From contig JARUPZ010000021.1 of assembly GCA_031213475.1 (NCBI GenBank), forward strand, positions 3,362,545 through 3,426,544: a stretch of 64,000 bases of DNA, given 5' to 3'. Shown piece by piece: positions 10,431 through 20,025 of this stretch. The notes beneath the pieces are model-generated. The model made no database searches. It was given only the letters and a program-made list of their open reading frames with translations, and was not told the origin of the DNA. Both the position numbers and the translations under genes were made by a program. The DNA is from Nereocystis luetkeana (lineage: Eukaryota; Sar; Phaeophyceae; Laminariales; Laminariaceae). The number at the start of each line of letters is the position of its first letter. The first letter of the stretch is position 1.

Positions 10431-13400
10431 ATGGAAGGGGGGGCCGGTGGGGGGGCGAGAGGAGAAGCAGCTGCGAGGGAACCAGCAGCATCGACGGTGA
10501 CGACACCTGGGCTGGGAGCCCGTCCAGGCATGTCACCAAACACTTATTTATACCGCCCTAGTTTGCCCCAGTCGAGACCCCCCAAATTCGATAACATAGA
10601 AGCCCACTTTAGTATGTGGCGTAGCAAGTTCGAAGCGTACCTGTCATCCCTAGGGTGCCTTCATGTGTTAAGCACGTCAACCCCTGTTATGGTTGGTGAC
10701 GTGAGGGTGTCGGAAGAGGAGCTAGCATCGAGGCATTCCCCTCAGGAGATTAGGGATGCCCGATTAGTTTATGGACTGATGATGGAAGCAATGACTGGAT
10801 ACGCAATGGCTGAGTTCAGAATGCAGAAGGCAATGTCGCCAAGTGGTGCATGGAAGAAATTAGAAGATTACTACATGCCAAGGACAATAGCGGCCACCCA
10901 TAGACTGAAGAGGGAGTTTACAACCATCAGAATGGTCGAGGACGAAAACCCCGTGCTGTTCCTAGGGAGGGTGGATAAGGCAGCAGATGAGCTGGCCATG
11001 CTTGGCTGTGGGATGAGTGTGGAAGAGGTTAGCCGACATATCGTGACGAACCTCTCGCCTCTATATATGATACAAAGCAAGTCCGTTCTTTCCCGCCCGT
11101 CCATCCCCCGTTCCGAGTTCGATGAGATCATCCGCGATGCGTACGCAAACGATAGGGCAGATAAAGAGATGGTTTCCAAGGCGTTGGGTGTGCAGGGAGT
11201 GGGAAACCAGCATGCTTTGTACGCCGGAGGTGCGCAGCCTGCCAGTGGTGGAGGTGCGGGTCCAGGAAGGGAAAGGAGGGACAGGAGAGGCGGGAGGTAC
11301 AAGGGTGGGCAGCAGCCGCAGCAGCAGCAGTATCAGCAGCAGCAGCAGCAGCAGTATCAACAGCAGCAGCAGTATCAGCAGCAACCGCAGCAGCAGCGGC
11401 AGCAGCAGCAGCGACCCCAGCAGCAGCAGCAGTACCATCAACAGCAGCAGCAGCAGCAACAACCCCAGCAACAGCAGTACCAGCGGCAGCAGCATCGTCC
11501 CCGTCGGCATGATGGCAACCGGGGAGGAGCTTCGCCGGGGGGAATTACCGGCCCCAAATGGCGTTGGGATGCCGTGGCCTGCAGGTACCGTTGGGATAAC
11601 TCCGGTCCCGACCCCTTCGGTGCGGGTGGGGCGGTCCCGCCCATGGGTTGGGTACCTACCGAGCCACCACCAGGGGCAATGCCCCCTATGCCCCCGCCGC
11701 CCGTAATGACTCCGGCGGGCTGGGGTTTCCCGCCGAACAACACGCAACCGAGGAGCAAGGGGGTCTGTTTTCGGTGTGGCAAACACGGCCACTACGTCGC
11801 AGCTTGCCCGGTAGCCGCCCCGCAAATGAACGTCGCAGTCCCGAGTACTGCTGCCCCTCCCCCTCAACAGATATACTACGGAGGTGGCTGGCAGCAGGAG
11901 ACGCCCTACGGCAGTGGTGGGTATACCTCAGCCGGAGCTTTCCCGTCACAACAACCCTCCTCGAGCACCTTCCCTTCCCCTGGCCCAGCGAACAACGGCA
12001 ACCCTACGCCTACGTTCGACCCGCACCTCCTCACCGCGCAGTTTGCGCACCAAGGCAAGAGTATTTTTAGCGATGATTTGTTTTGGGCTAGTGGGAGGGA
12101 AGAGTGGGTGGCAGATTCGGGAGCAACCTTTCACGTAACTGGTAACCCCTTTGGTATGGTAGGCTGTTACCCCCCTCCCCCCGGTAAGAGTAGTTTGGTC
12201 GTCGGTGACATGAGGTCACTGAAGGTCGAGTACTTCGGACAGATTCCGATGGTAATGCACAGCCCGCAGTGTGATGTCCAGGTTAGGCTTTTGGACGTAG
12301 CCTACGTGCCCGGTGTTCGGTTCAACCTGTTTTCACTTCACGCAGTAATGCTGAAATGCCCGGTGACTTTAGATTCCCAGGGAGCTCACTTGTTGGATGG
12401 GCAATTGTCCTTTATGCGTAAGGACGCAGGTTCGTACGTAGACGCCACGCGGACTGTAGAGACCCCGATTGCTGCCGCTGTTTTGGCTCCCGGAAAAATG
12501 CGGAGGATTGATATTAACGACCTTCACGTTTCCCTTGCCCACTCCCATGCTGACACTCTCCGTGAGACGGCAGGCCAGATGGGCATTAAGGTTTTTGGGG
12601 AGTTGGTTTCGTGTGCTGGATGTTCTGAGGCGAAGGGGAGGAGGATGGCGGTACCGTGGACGACCGAGTGCCGCTCCACCAGGCCTCTGGAACGTCTGTT
12701 CGTGGATCTGTCGGGACAGCAGTCGACGTCTGCTGGCGGTGCGCAGTACATGATGATGATCGTCGACGACTACTCGCGACTGGGATGGCCGTATTTCTTG
12801 AAGCAGAAGTCCGACGTCCCGAAGGTCTTCGCTGGTTTTCTGGCCGACATCAACGCCAAGGGTGTTCCGTCCATCGTGGAGTGCCTTCGCTCGGACAACG
12901 GCACCGAGTTCACCAAGGCGGAGTTCGTGGAGCTGCTCAACCACCACGGTATCCGCCGCGAGCACACGCCCGTCGATTCTCCGAAGCATGACGGCGTGGT
13001 CGAGCGGCGAATTGCGATGACGCTGGAGCTTGCAATGGCGTCCCGCCTGGAGGCCCCCCGCCTGTTCGGCGATGCAAAGATGCCGGCGATGCAGCCCCTT
13101 TGGGCTGAGTCCTGCGTGTACGCGAGCGACGTCATCAACATGACGGCAAGGGTGAGGGACAAGCCGGAAATGCACTCGCCGTACCGCAAATTTTACGGGA
13201 GAGCACCGTTTGCGCGGCTGCTCCCATTTTTGAAGCCAGGTTTCCACCACGTCAGGAGGAGCTTGAAGACCGAGCCGAAGGCGGAGGCTTGTTTCTACCT
13301 CAACGGCGGCAACCACCACGCAGCTGACTGCAGCAAGATTCTGCTGGCATCTGGCCGGAGGTCGTTCTCCCGCGACGTCACTTGGGAGCACCCGAGGAAG

Positions 13401-14324
13401 CCGTTCGTGGGGTTACTGCCTTCGGAGGAGGAGAGCTCCCCGCCGCCGCCGTTGCCGTCACCACCGCCCCCGGGTACGCCGGAGCCTCTGAGAGGCCCTG
13501 ACGTATGGCCCGAATTACCGTCCCCATCCCCACTGCTGCCGCCGCTACCGCCGTCATCACCGCCGCTACCGCCGCCGCCGCCGCCGCCGCCGTCGCCGTC
13601 GCCACCGCCCCCGCCGTCACCGTCGCCGTCGCTGCCGCCGCCATCGTCACCGCCGCCGCCACTGCCACCGTCACCGCCACCGCCGTCGCCACCGTCGCCG
13701 CCGTCGCCGTCGCCGCCGAGGTCATCGCCGTCGCCGCCGCAGCAGTCATCGCAGCCACAGCTTTCGCAGCGTGCTGCTCGGGAACTGGGTTCTTATATCC
13801 CGGACCCGGAGGATGGCGACGTACTGAGGGGGCGGACCAGGGGGGAGACTGCACGGCACCAGGAAGGTGGCGGCGGTGTGCAGGGTGGTCGGACAGTGGG
13901 GGAAGCTGGACGACACCCGGAGGAAGGGGACGTACTGAGGGGGCGGACAAGGGGGGAGACTGCACGGCACCAGGAGGGTGGCGGCGGTGTGCAGGGTGGT
14001 CGGACAGTGGGGGAAGCTGGACGACACCCGGAGGAAGGGGACGTTCTGAGGGGGCGGACAAGAGGGGAGACCGCGCGGAACCGCGAGGCTATGGGGCATG
14101 GGCTGCTATCGCTGATGGCAGCACGGGAAGGTATAGGCCATGTACTTTTCCACCAAGCCCCACCGCGCGAAAATCCTCCCCTTCCCACGCGCCCGGCAAG
14201 CGAGCTTTCGACGCCTAACTCGTATGCTGAAGCGTGTGTGGACGAGTATTCGACGATCTGGAGGCAGGCGATGGACAAGGAATATCATGGACTGGCGGAC
14301 GCGGGGACGTTTGGAGCGACGTAG
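10431..14324 (+). CDS. Element 1 Gag-protease-integrase polyprotein
   Basis: The 1297-residue frame begins with a copia-type Gag (UBN2-like) domain at about residues 50-270, then a Gln-rich stretch encoded by (CAG)n at about 11302-11500. A CCHC zinc knuckle (CFRCGKHGHYVAACP, about 11765-11810) follows. The aspartic protease motif DSGATFHVT lies near 12113. The integrase shows an H...H and CAGC zinc-binding region near 12520-12630, the catalytic D in LFVDLSG, SDNGTEF, and VERRI after it. A long Pro/Ser tract (13436-13755) and 2.5 copies of a 37-residue repeat (13816-14075) fill the link to reverse transcriptase. The frame stops at TAG 14322 just before the RT domain. Gag packages the RNA, protease matures the polyprotein, and integrase inserts the cDNA. 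Confidence 0.93.
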   Translation: MEGGAGGGARGEAAAREPAASTVTTPGLGARPGMSPNTYLYRPSLPQSRPPKFDNIEAHFSMWRSKFEAYLSSLGCLHVLSTSTPVMVGDVRVSEEELASRHSPQEIRDARLVYGLMMEAMTGYAMAEFRMQKAMSPSGAWKKLEDYYMPRTIAATHRLKREFTTIRMVEDENPVLFLGRVDKAADELAMLGCGMSVEEVSRHIVTNLSPLYMIQSKSVLSRPSIPRSEFDEIIRDAYANDRADKEMVSKALGVQGVGNQHALYAGGAQPASGGGAGPGRERRDRRGGRYKGGQQPQQQQYQQQQQQQYQQQQQYQQQPQQQRQQQQRPQQQQQYHQQQQQQQQPQQQQYQRQQHRPRRHDGNRGGASPGGITGPKWRWDAVACRYRWDNSGPDPFGAGGAVPPMGWVPTEPPPGAMPPMPPPPVMTPAGWGFPPNNTQPRSKGVCFRCGKHGHYVAACPVAAPQMNVAVPSTAAPPPQQIYYGGGWQQETPYGSGGYTSAGAFPSQQPSSSTFPSPGPANNGNPTPTFDPHLLTAQFAHQGKSIFSDDLFWASGREEWVADSGATFHVTGNPFGMVGCYPPPPGKSSLVVGDMRSLKVEYFGQIPMVMHSPQCDVQVRLLDVAYVPGVRFNLFSLHAVMLKCPVTLDSQGAHLLDGQLSFMRKDAGSYVDATRTVETPIAAAVLAPGKMRRIDINDLHVSLAHSHADTLRETAGQMGIKVFGELVSCAGCSEAKGRRMAVPWTTECRSTRPLERLFVDLSGQQSTSAGGAQYMMMIVDDYSRLGWPYFLKQKSDVPKVFAGFLADINAKGVPSIVECLRSDNGTEFTKAEFVELLNHHGIRREHTPVDSPKHDGVVERRIAMTLELAMASRLEAPRLFGDAKMPAMQPLWAESCVYASDVINMTARVRDKPEMHSPYRKFYGRAPFARLLPFLKPGFHHVRRSLKTEPKAEACFYLNGGNHHAADCSKILLASGRRSFSRDVTWEHPRKPFVGLLPSEEESSPPPPLPSPPPPGTPEPLRGPDVWPELPSPSPLLPPLPPSSPPLPPPPPPPPSPSPPPPPSPSPSLPPPSSPPPPLPPSPPPPSPPSPPSPSPPRSSPSPPQQSSQPQLSQRAARELGSYIPDPEDGDVLRGRTRGETARHQEGGGGVQGGRTVGEAGRHPEEGDVLRGRTRGETARHQEGGGGVQGGRTVGEAGRHPEEGDVLRGRTRGETARNREAMGHGLLSLMAAREGIGHVLFHQAPPRENPPLPTRPASELSTPNSYAEACVDEYSTIWRQAMDKEYHGLADAGTFGAT
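14322..14324 (+). other. In-frame UAG with CAA CCA context
   Basis: The only stop between the two open segments is TAG followed by CAA CCA, which fits the tobacco-mosaic-virus-type leaky context UAG-CAR-YYA. It lies between the 37-residue repeats and the RT domain. It is either a single nonsense change in a recent copy or a programmed readthrough site. Confidence 0.85.
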
Positions 14325-15740
14325 CAACCAAAGGGGCTCAACGTCATCTCGGCGAAGTGGGTGTTCGCCTGGAAGTCCAACGAGCATGGTGATGTGGTGC
14401 GGGCGAAAGCAAGGCTGGTGGCACGAGGTTTCAAGCAGCGTGAGGGTATTGATTTCTTTGAGACTTTTGCTCCGACCCCTGCAGCGTCTTGTTTCCGTTT
14501 GCTGGGTGCCGTTGCGTGCGAGTTGGGTCTGGATTTGTGTCATTTTGATGCTGAGCAAGCGTGCGTGCAGTCGAGTTTGGATGAGGATGTTTTCATGCGA
14601 CTGCCCCCTGGCTGCGGCGAAATGTCCGGTAAGGTAGTCAGGTTGAACCGCAGTCTCTATGGCTTGAAGCAAGCGTCGAGGTCGTGGCACAACCACCTTC
14701 TCACTCACATGAAGAGTCTAGGCTTTGAGCAGAGCCCCGCTGACGCGTGTGTCATGAGGTTGGTCGAGTCGGGCTCTGTCTCCATAGTAACAGTGGTTCA
14801 TGTGGATGATATTTTTGCTGTAGGTCGCAAGGCTAGGTGCGATCAGTTCTGTGAAGACCTGAACAGCCTTGTTCCGATCAACAATCTGGGCGAGTTGCGG
14901 TGGTATGCTGGTTGTTGTTTTTCGAGGGATTGGGATGCTGGTACTTTGACGATTTCGCAGCAGGCGTTCGCTGAAAGGACCGCGGCGAGGTTTGGTGTTA
15001 GTTCTGGGAGGAATAATCCGCTTTCGACTGGTGTGAAGCTCGAAGAGTTCGACGAGAATGAACCCGTGGGTGATTGGCCTTTCCGCGAGTTGGTGGGGTG
15101 CTTGATGTGGCTTGCGAACCAAACACGACCGGATATTGCGAACGCGGTGAGGGCGGTAGCGAGGTACACGAATAGGCCGAGGGAAGTACACTGGGAGACA
15201 GCGGTCGGTATTTTAGAGTATGTTTTTTCTACGAGTGATTTCGGCATTACGTTTCAGAAGAGTAGAGGGCTTGAACTGGTAGCGTTTGCGGATGCGGACT
15301 ACGCCAACAAAGCCACTGACAGGAGGTCAGTTTCAGGTGGGGCTATCATGTGTGCTGGGGCGTGTGTGTGCTGGTTTTCTAGGACGCAGAAATGCGTTAC
15401 GCTCTCGACCACTGAGGCCGAATATGTAGCACTAGCAGACACTATCAAGGAGGCGATGTTCTTGCGCTACGTTTGGAGTTTCATTTTTCCGGGGTTCGGG
15501 GAGCGATGCATTACGGTTTTCGAGGATAACGAGGGGGCAAGGCACCTGGCACAAAACCCAGTGTACACGTCGAATTCTAAGCACATCGACGTCCGACACC
15601 ACTTTTTGCGAGAGCTTATTTCCAAGGGGGAGTTTGTTATTACCCATGTAGAGTCGGAGGAGCAGCGCGCAGACTTCTTAACAAAGCCGCTCAACAACAT
15701 GGTTTTTCGTTACCACCGGGATTTTCTGATGAACCTTTGA
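14325..15740 (+). CDS. Element 1 reverse transcriptase-RNase H
   Basis: This continues in the same frame as the upstream ORF immediately after the UAG; the first Met is at 14361. The RT domain starts KGLNVISAKWVF and contains ARLVARGFKQREGIDFFETF, a DAEQACVQSSLDEDVFMRLP palm motif and the catalytic HVDDIFAVG. RNase H follows with ADADYANKATDRRSVSGG, LSTTEAEYVAL, VFEDNEGA and KHIDVRHHFLRE, ending ADFLTKPL shortly before the stop. All of these are copia hallmarks. The reading frame is undamaged. Expression would need readthrough of UAG 14322 or internal initiation. Confidence 0.93.
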   Translation, partial: QPKGLNVISAKWVFAWKSNEHGDVVRAKARLVARGFKQREGIDFFETFAPTPAASCFRLLGAVACELGLDLCHFDAEQACVQSSLDEDVFMRLPPGCGEMSGKVVRLNRSLYGLKQASRSWHNHLLTHMKSLGFEQSPADACVMRLVESGSVSIVTVVHVDDIFAVGRKARCDQFCEDLNSLVPINNLGELRWYAGCCFSRDWDAGTLTISQQAFAERTAARFGVSSGRNNPLSTGVKLEEFDENEPVGDWPFRELVGCLMWLANQTRPDIANAVRAVARYTNRPREVHWETAVGILEYVFSTSDFGITFQKSRGLELVAFADADYANKATDRRSVSGGAIMCAGACVCWFSRTQKCVTLSTTEAEYVALADTIKEAMFLRYVWSFIFPGFGERCITVFEDNEGARHLAQNPVYTSNSKHIDVRHHFLRELISKGEFVITHVESEEQRADFLTKPLNNMVFRYHRDFLMNL

Positions 15741-16549
15741 CGCCTTGTTTCCAAGATGTTTTATTTTACTTTTTTGAGTGAAGAATGTGTTTGAACTATA
15801 AAATCGTTTTGTTTCTGGTAACGGATTTTAAAAGTTTTTTTGGTGTTTTCCGAGTGGTCACAACGTCAAATAAATTTCTAGTGGGGAAACCTGTGTGCTA
15901 TCTCGCATTACCGTCGCGATCTGTGTATCTATGGCGGGAGTAGGGGATAAGGGGAGACTCTTGTCCGGGGGAACGGGGTTCCTCGCGATCTCTGGCATTA
16001 AGTTTCTTGACTTGATTTTATTTTGATTGGCATGACCACTCCTCCTGTGGTATTTTTCTGATGATACTTGTGATTTAGGTTTTTGACAAGGCTGAAGTGA
16101 GACTAGGAAGCGCCTGGGGGCGTGTGCGGTCCACATGAAAATGTTTTCCGACGAGGGAAGGTCTGGATAGTATTCGGAAATTGAGAGAGGTCGGTAGAAC
16201 TGAAGAGACACTGTGATATATTTGAATCGATTCCGCGGAAAATGCCGTTTTACCTGGCTGAATCCGAGAAGAATGCCGTTTTACCTGGCATTGGATTTCG
16301 GTATTTTTATATGTTTGCAACGGAGAGAGGCTATGGATTTGAGCATTTGAATACTGGTTTGAGGATTTGAGTGTTGATTCGAGAATTTGATTTTTGAGTC
16401 ACATGTTGGGTATTTGAGTTTCTGAAGTTCATATGAGTTGGTCATAAAGAAGAGATATACAGTATATCGACCCAGCGAAGTCGTACATTGTCATGTTGCC
16501 GACCTGGGGGGATATTGAAGTATGGTCCGTGTATAGTGAGCAGGGGGGA
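15741..16549 (+). other. Element 1 3' untranslated region
   Basis: About 800 bases without coding signal. They contain two copies of GCCGTTTTACCTGGC (near 16242 and 16274), a motif that recurs in the 3' region of element 3, and two polypurine tracts just before the LTR. Confidence 0.8.
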
Positions 16550-16805
16550 TATTGACTGTGTTCAATAGACACGACGTAGATGTTTCATTTAGTATCAGGG
16601 AGTTCCATATATTGATGTGGGATTATAAGAGCGGGAGATTAATTGTGCCTGCAATGTGATGGATAATCGTGTGGATGCGCCGCCACCTGAGTCACTCGAC
16701 AGCACTGATACGTAATAATATATAAGAGAAGTTCCGTGTTATTGTCTGGAGTCAACCACGCGTTCCCGTGCCAGCTGCGTCTATACCTTTAGAGATCAAT
16801 CAACA
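16550..16805 (+). repeat. Element 1 3' LTR
   Basis: 256 bp, about 99 percent identical to the 5' LTR. It is preceded by the polypurine tract AGGGGGGA (16542-16549) that would prime plus-strand synthesis. A look-alike GGGGGGATATTGA sits about 38 bases upstream. Confidence 0.93.
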
Positions 16806-16810
16806 CAACC

Positions 16811-17322
16811 AGCCACAGCAACACTGCGCACATGGGAGTGTCGCACACGCACGGCGTGTGGGCGGCAGCGTTGGAACGATGGAACCTGTGCATGTTGTCT
16901 GTTGTGTACCTGGTATATATATGTCTGAGCTGTGTGCGTACAGCTCATGAGAGCCTATAGGGGAGAACACGGACAACATTAAAATTTACCGATACGTACG
17001 TACCTGGTACCTGGTACAAAATAAGGCCTCTCGTCGTGCTGAAACCAGACAAAAAATCGTCTTATCCACTCCCGCCGGAAAAAAATCTTCGAGCGCCTGC
17101 CACGTGTACGGATCGCGCCGAGACCTCGACCAATGTGTCCGGCCGGGCTTCATGTGCCCGAGCACTTGGTGCTTTGCCGAAAAGCGCTCGTACGAGAAAA
17201 ACGTTGGCGAAAGTACGAAATTTTGACAAACATACGTATACATACATACATAGTTCGTCTTGTGTTTTTAGTTTTCTTGTGAGGGGGAGTCATCGTGTGT
17301 GATTCTACAGTTGTTATGAAGC
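16811..17322. other. No gene recognised
   Basis: Short spacer containing three exact TACCTGGTA motifs (about 16908 and a tandem pair at 17002). No coding support. Confidence 0.4.
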
Positions 17323-17325
17323 TTA

Positions 17326-17577
17326 GGCTCATTCTTATCGGAGAGCGTATTTTCCAAAATTTCCAAAGTTTGGAAATAATTGGAGATATGTATCGATATA
17401 CGGAGGCGTTCTGTCACTATTCGTGAAATTCTCCAGAAGAAGCAAAAATATCAAGTTCGTATTTAACATTCCAATATTTGGAAAACAAAAAAAACAGGTA
17501 AATATGGAAGATTGAAAAATTGGGCGAAAAAAATGTCGAAATAATATGGACAAAAAGCTCTCCGATAAGAATGACCC
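17326..17577. mobile_element. PIF/Harbinger-like (Tourist-type) MITE
   Basis: 252 bp with 21-bp terminal inverted repeats (GGCTCATTCTTATCGGAGAG... and its complement, one mismatch), flanked on both sides by TTA (17323-17325 and 17578-17580). TIRs starting GG and a 3-bp TWA target duplication are typical of the Harbinger superfamily. The AT-rich inside has no coding frame, so it is non-autonomous. Confidence 0.75.
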
Positions 17578-17642
17578 TTAGATTGGGTAGGCGATTGGTT
17601 TAATCTTTTACCTTTAGCCCAACGGACTAAGACCTTCACAGA

Positions 17643-17726
17643 TGGCGTCGTCGGCAGGACGCGAAGCTGCGTGTGAAATCACAATGGGTTTCCAATCCAT
17701 TCCCTTAACCACTCGGGCACGACGTT
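17643..17726 (-). tRNA. tRNA-Ser(GGA)-like sequence, probably a pseudogene
   Basis: The minus strand reads TGCCCGAGTGGTTAAGG (D arm), an anticodon loop TTGGAAA with anticodon GGA, a long variable arm (TGTG-ATTT-CACA) and a T arm ending CCTGC, then CGACGACG followed directly by CCA. The D arm, variable arm and lower acceptor pairs fit tRNA-Ser. Defects are the first two acceptor pairs, one anticodon-stem pair and a weakened B-box (GCTTCGCGTCC). An encoded CCA is unusual for a eukaryotic tRNA gene and suggests a retro-copied or SINE-derived origin. Confidence 0.6.
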
Positions 17727-18770
17727 TTTTTCGTGTCCACCGCGCTCAACGCACACGGTACTATAATAATGTCAGTCACGGCGGGTTATGTGCATCAGAA
17801 ATATTGAGTACACACACTTAGATGGCTGATCGATGACGACGGTCTTCTTGGAGGCTAACACACAGAGTCATGGTGAGACGAGCTCGAGCAGCACTGATGA
17901 TGATTTTTATTTTTTTATTTTTTTAACATCACTTTACTTTTACTTTCCAGCCTAGCTCCTAGGAGGTTTTACCCTCGATCTTCTGGACAAGCCGTGGTCA
18001 CAGGTGCCGTCCCTTCTCCCCCACGTACGTGCCTTTATTTTTTTTCGCGCATAGGGTTCAGCATTCCCACTGTGCTCGTCGATTTTTATCGAATTTAACT
18101 AACTCACGCTCTCGCGCTTTCCGCTAATCAATTTCTTCATTCAAGAAAAAGTCCCTGCGAGCATGTATGTGCACTCGGTGAGACTTGCACCCACGAAATT
18201 GATCTTGATAGATAGGCACGCGGACCGCCTACCAAGCCATCGGGGATTTAGACGATGATAATAGTAGATCACTTGAAATGGGCCCTCTTGGGCCAGCAAA
18301 AAAGCTTATATGGTACGATTAACTGCAGAGAGTTCAGTTAGTTGCGGGTGTGAGGAGTGAACAGGTGGGTGTGTAAACACTCTCCTGTTCTGTTCGTCTT
18401 TACGGCAATATCTACCAGCGTACGGTAATAATATATGATCTATGCATACGCACGTCACCCCAGTCGGCACGTACGTCAACATTATAGTTACCTCAGTCAA
18501 TCCGTTACTTACTACTTGCTGGAATGAATGTCGTTCCACACGCATATCCTCTTCGAGTACTCGACCAACTAATCGACGGGACAACGTCGACACCATTTAC
18601 GGCAATGTAGTCAGTATCCTGCATACCCTTCCCAATGAACCTCTGCCGGTGACTATCTCTTCTTACTCGAGGATCTCGCACTTGAACAAACCCTTAATGA
18701 CCTTTTGTAGTGAACATCTAATGGCGACCAGTGGGTCGCCCGAAGATCTCAATATTTCACACTGTGCACG
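17727..18770. other. No gene recognised
   Basis: Includes a T-rich stretch (17905-17935). The sequence CCGCGCTCAACGCACACGG near 17739 recurs near 19633, marking an ill-defined dispersed repeat. Confidence 0.35.
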
Positions 18771-18774
18771 CACA

Positions 18775-19115
18775 CACAACAATGAAACTTTCTCGTGCCG
18801 GTGCGGTTGTACGACATTCAGAGTTAGTCGGTCGAGCAACTCGTAGGTGCGGCATTGCGTTTAGGCACATGGTTGCGCTTCTTGCTTTAGACACCCACCC
18901 GAAATATATCCTAGCAATTTTATGAGTTCTACCTGACGAAACTCAACTCTTCGAGCATTCGAATAGATAGGCAGAATGTGTCTGCCCACAGCAATGTTCT
19001 GGCCGCGTCCCCAAGACATGCTACAGGGGGTATTGCCAGGCCCACACTCTCCTACTGATAAGGGAACGGAGAAGCAGGAGAAGCTTGCTGCTGTAGATGT
19101 CGTGTACAAGTAGTA
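18775..19115. repeat. Dispersed repeat, copy 1
   Basis: About 340 bp that resembles 19690-20025. Shared blocks include TTCTACCTGACGAAAC, CCTACTGAT and GCTGTAGATGT. The function is unknown; it is probably a decayed mobile element. Confidence 0.6.
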
Positions 19116-19689
19116 TATAATTTATAATGAGAGGCGCGTGAGCGCGAAGCGCGAGCCTTTTATTTGCTGGTTTTCCAAGGAAAATAAACCCTCCTTCATA
19201 ATGAGTGGTATACGAGTGTGTGTGTTCTTTCACATTAAACCGTTCTTCCCGTCGACATCCAGCACAACCAGTGTCCGTGCCGATTCTTCAATCCTAGAAG
19301 AGATACAAGTTCTGTGGTCACAAAGCTACGCCTCAGAGATACTACGTAGCCACGTACGCAGTAAGCACTGCAGTGGGCGATGCAATGCCATGTCATCATG
19401 CTATTAATAGATACGACAGGCACGACATACACAATCTATGAAATAGGGAAACGAAAAGAAACAATCAAAGAGAAAACAAAAACAAAGTAGACAAATCGGA
19501 AGAGAAAAAGAAGGACAAAAAAAAAAGAAGACAAAAAAAAAGTAGGGTACCTTGTTTTGAGTTTTTCTGTTTGTGGGTGTGTGTGTCATCAGTCATCATG
19601 ATTCAACATTATTTTCGGCCACGTTTGTCGACCGCGCTCAACGCACACGGCACCAATTCCAGTCCTGGCGGGGGGTCTGTGCACGTACA

Positions 19690-20025
19690 CACACAAACGA
19701 AACCTGCTGACGCGGTGATAAGTCGCTCACAGTTGGTCGAGCTAAGTTCGGCAACGTGTGTAAGCACATGGCTGGGCCATGGTTTAAAAAACCAGAAACA
19801 ACAACCCTATCATACGATAACGGTTTTTTTTTTTTTTTTTGTTCTACCTGACGAAACCCAACTACTCTGCGAGTACTCGTAGGCAGACTGTGCCTGTCCA
19901 CAGCTGCAACGTTCGGGCCATGCCGCCAAGAGATACTGCAGGTGTTGTTGTCAGGCCCACCCTCCTACTGATGAGGGAAGGAGAAAATAGCTGTGCTGTA
20001 GATGTTGTAGAACAGTAGTAGTAGT
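19690..20025. repeat. Dispersed repeat, copy 2
   Basis: A diverged copy of 18775-19115 in the same orientation, with a T-run near 19826-19843 in the place of a short gap in copy 1. No coding frame is conserved between the copies. Confidence 0.6.

Larger units (their letters stand above)
9959..16805 (+). mobile_element. Element 1: young copia-type LTR retrotransposon
   Basis: This 6.85-kb element is bounded by LTRs at 9959-10216 and 16550-16805 and flanked by the 5-bp direct repeat CAACC (9954-9958 and 16806-16810). The internal region encodes Gag, protease, integrase, reverse transcriptase and RNase H in copia order. The two LTRs differ by two substitutions and one 2-bp indel, so insertion is recent. 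The coding region is open except for a single in-frame UAG (14322) and an apparent shift in the Gag N-terminus near two G7 runs. I recognised no clear primer-binding site after 10216. It is the only apparently near-intact mobile element in the window. Confidence 0.95.

Noticed and set aside
11061-11867. 268-residue minus frame opposite element 1 gag
   Set aside because: It is the shadow of the Gln-rich (CAG)n gag region; poly-Leu/Val arises from the repeat.
12369-13391. 340-residue minus frame opposite element 1 integrase
   Set aside because: Antisense shadow of a GC-rich coding region; no motifs of its own.
13378-14061. Ala/Thr/Val-rich frames on both strands
   Set aside because: Alternative readings of the Pro-rich CCG/CCT repeat and the 111-bp tandem repeats in element 1.
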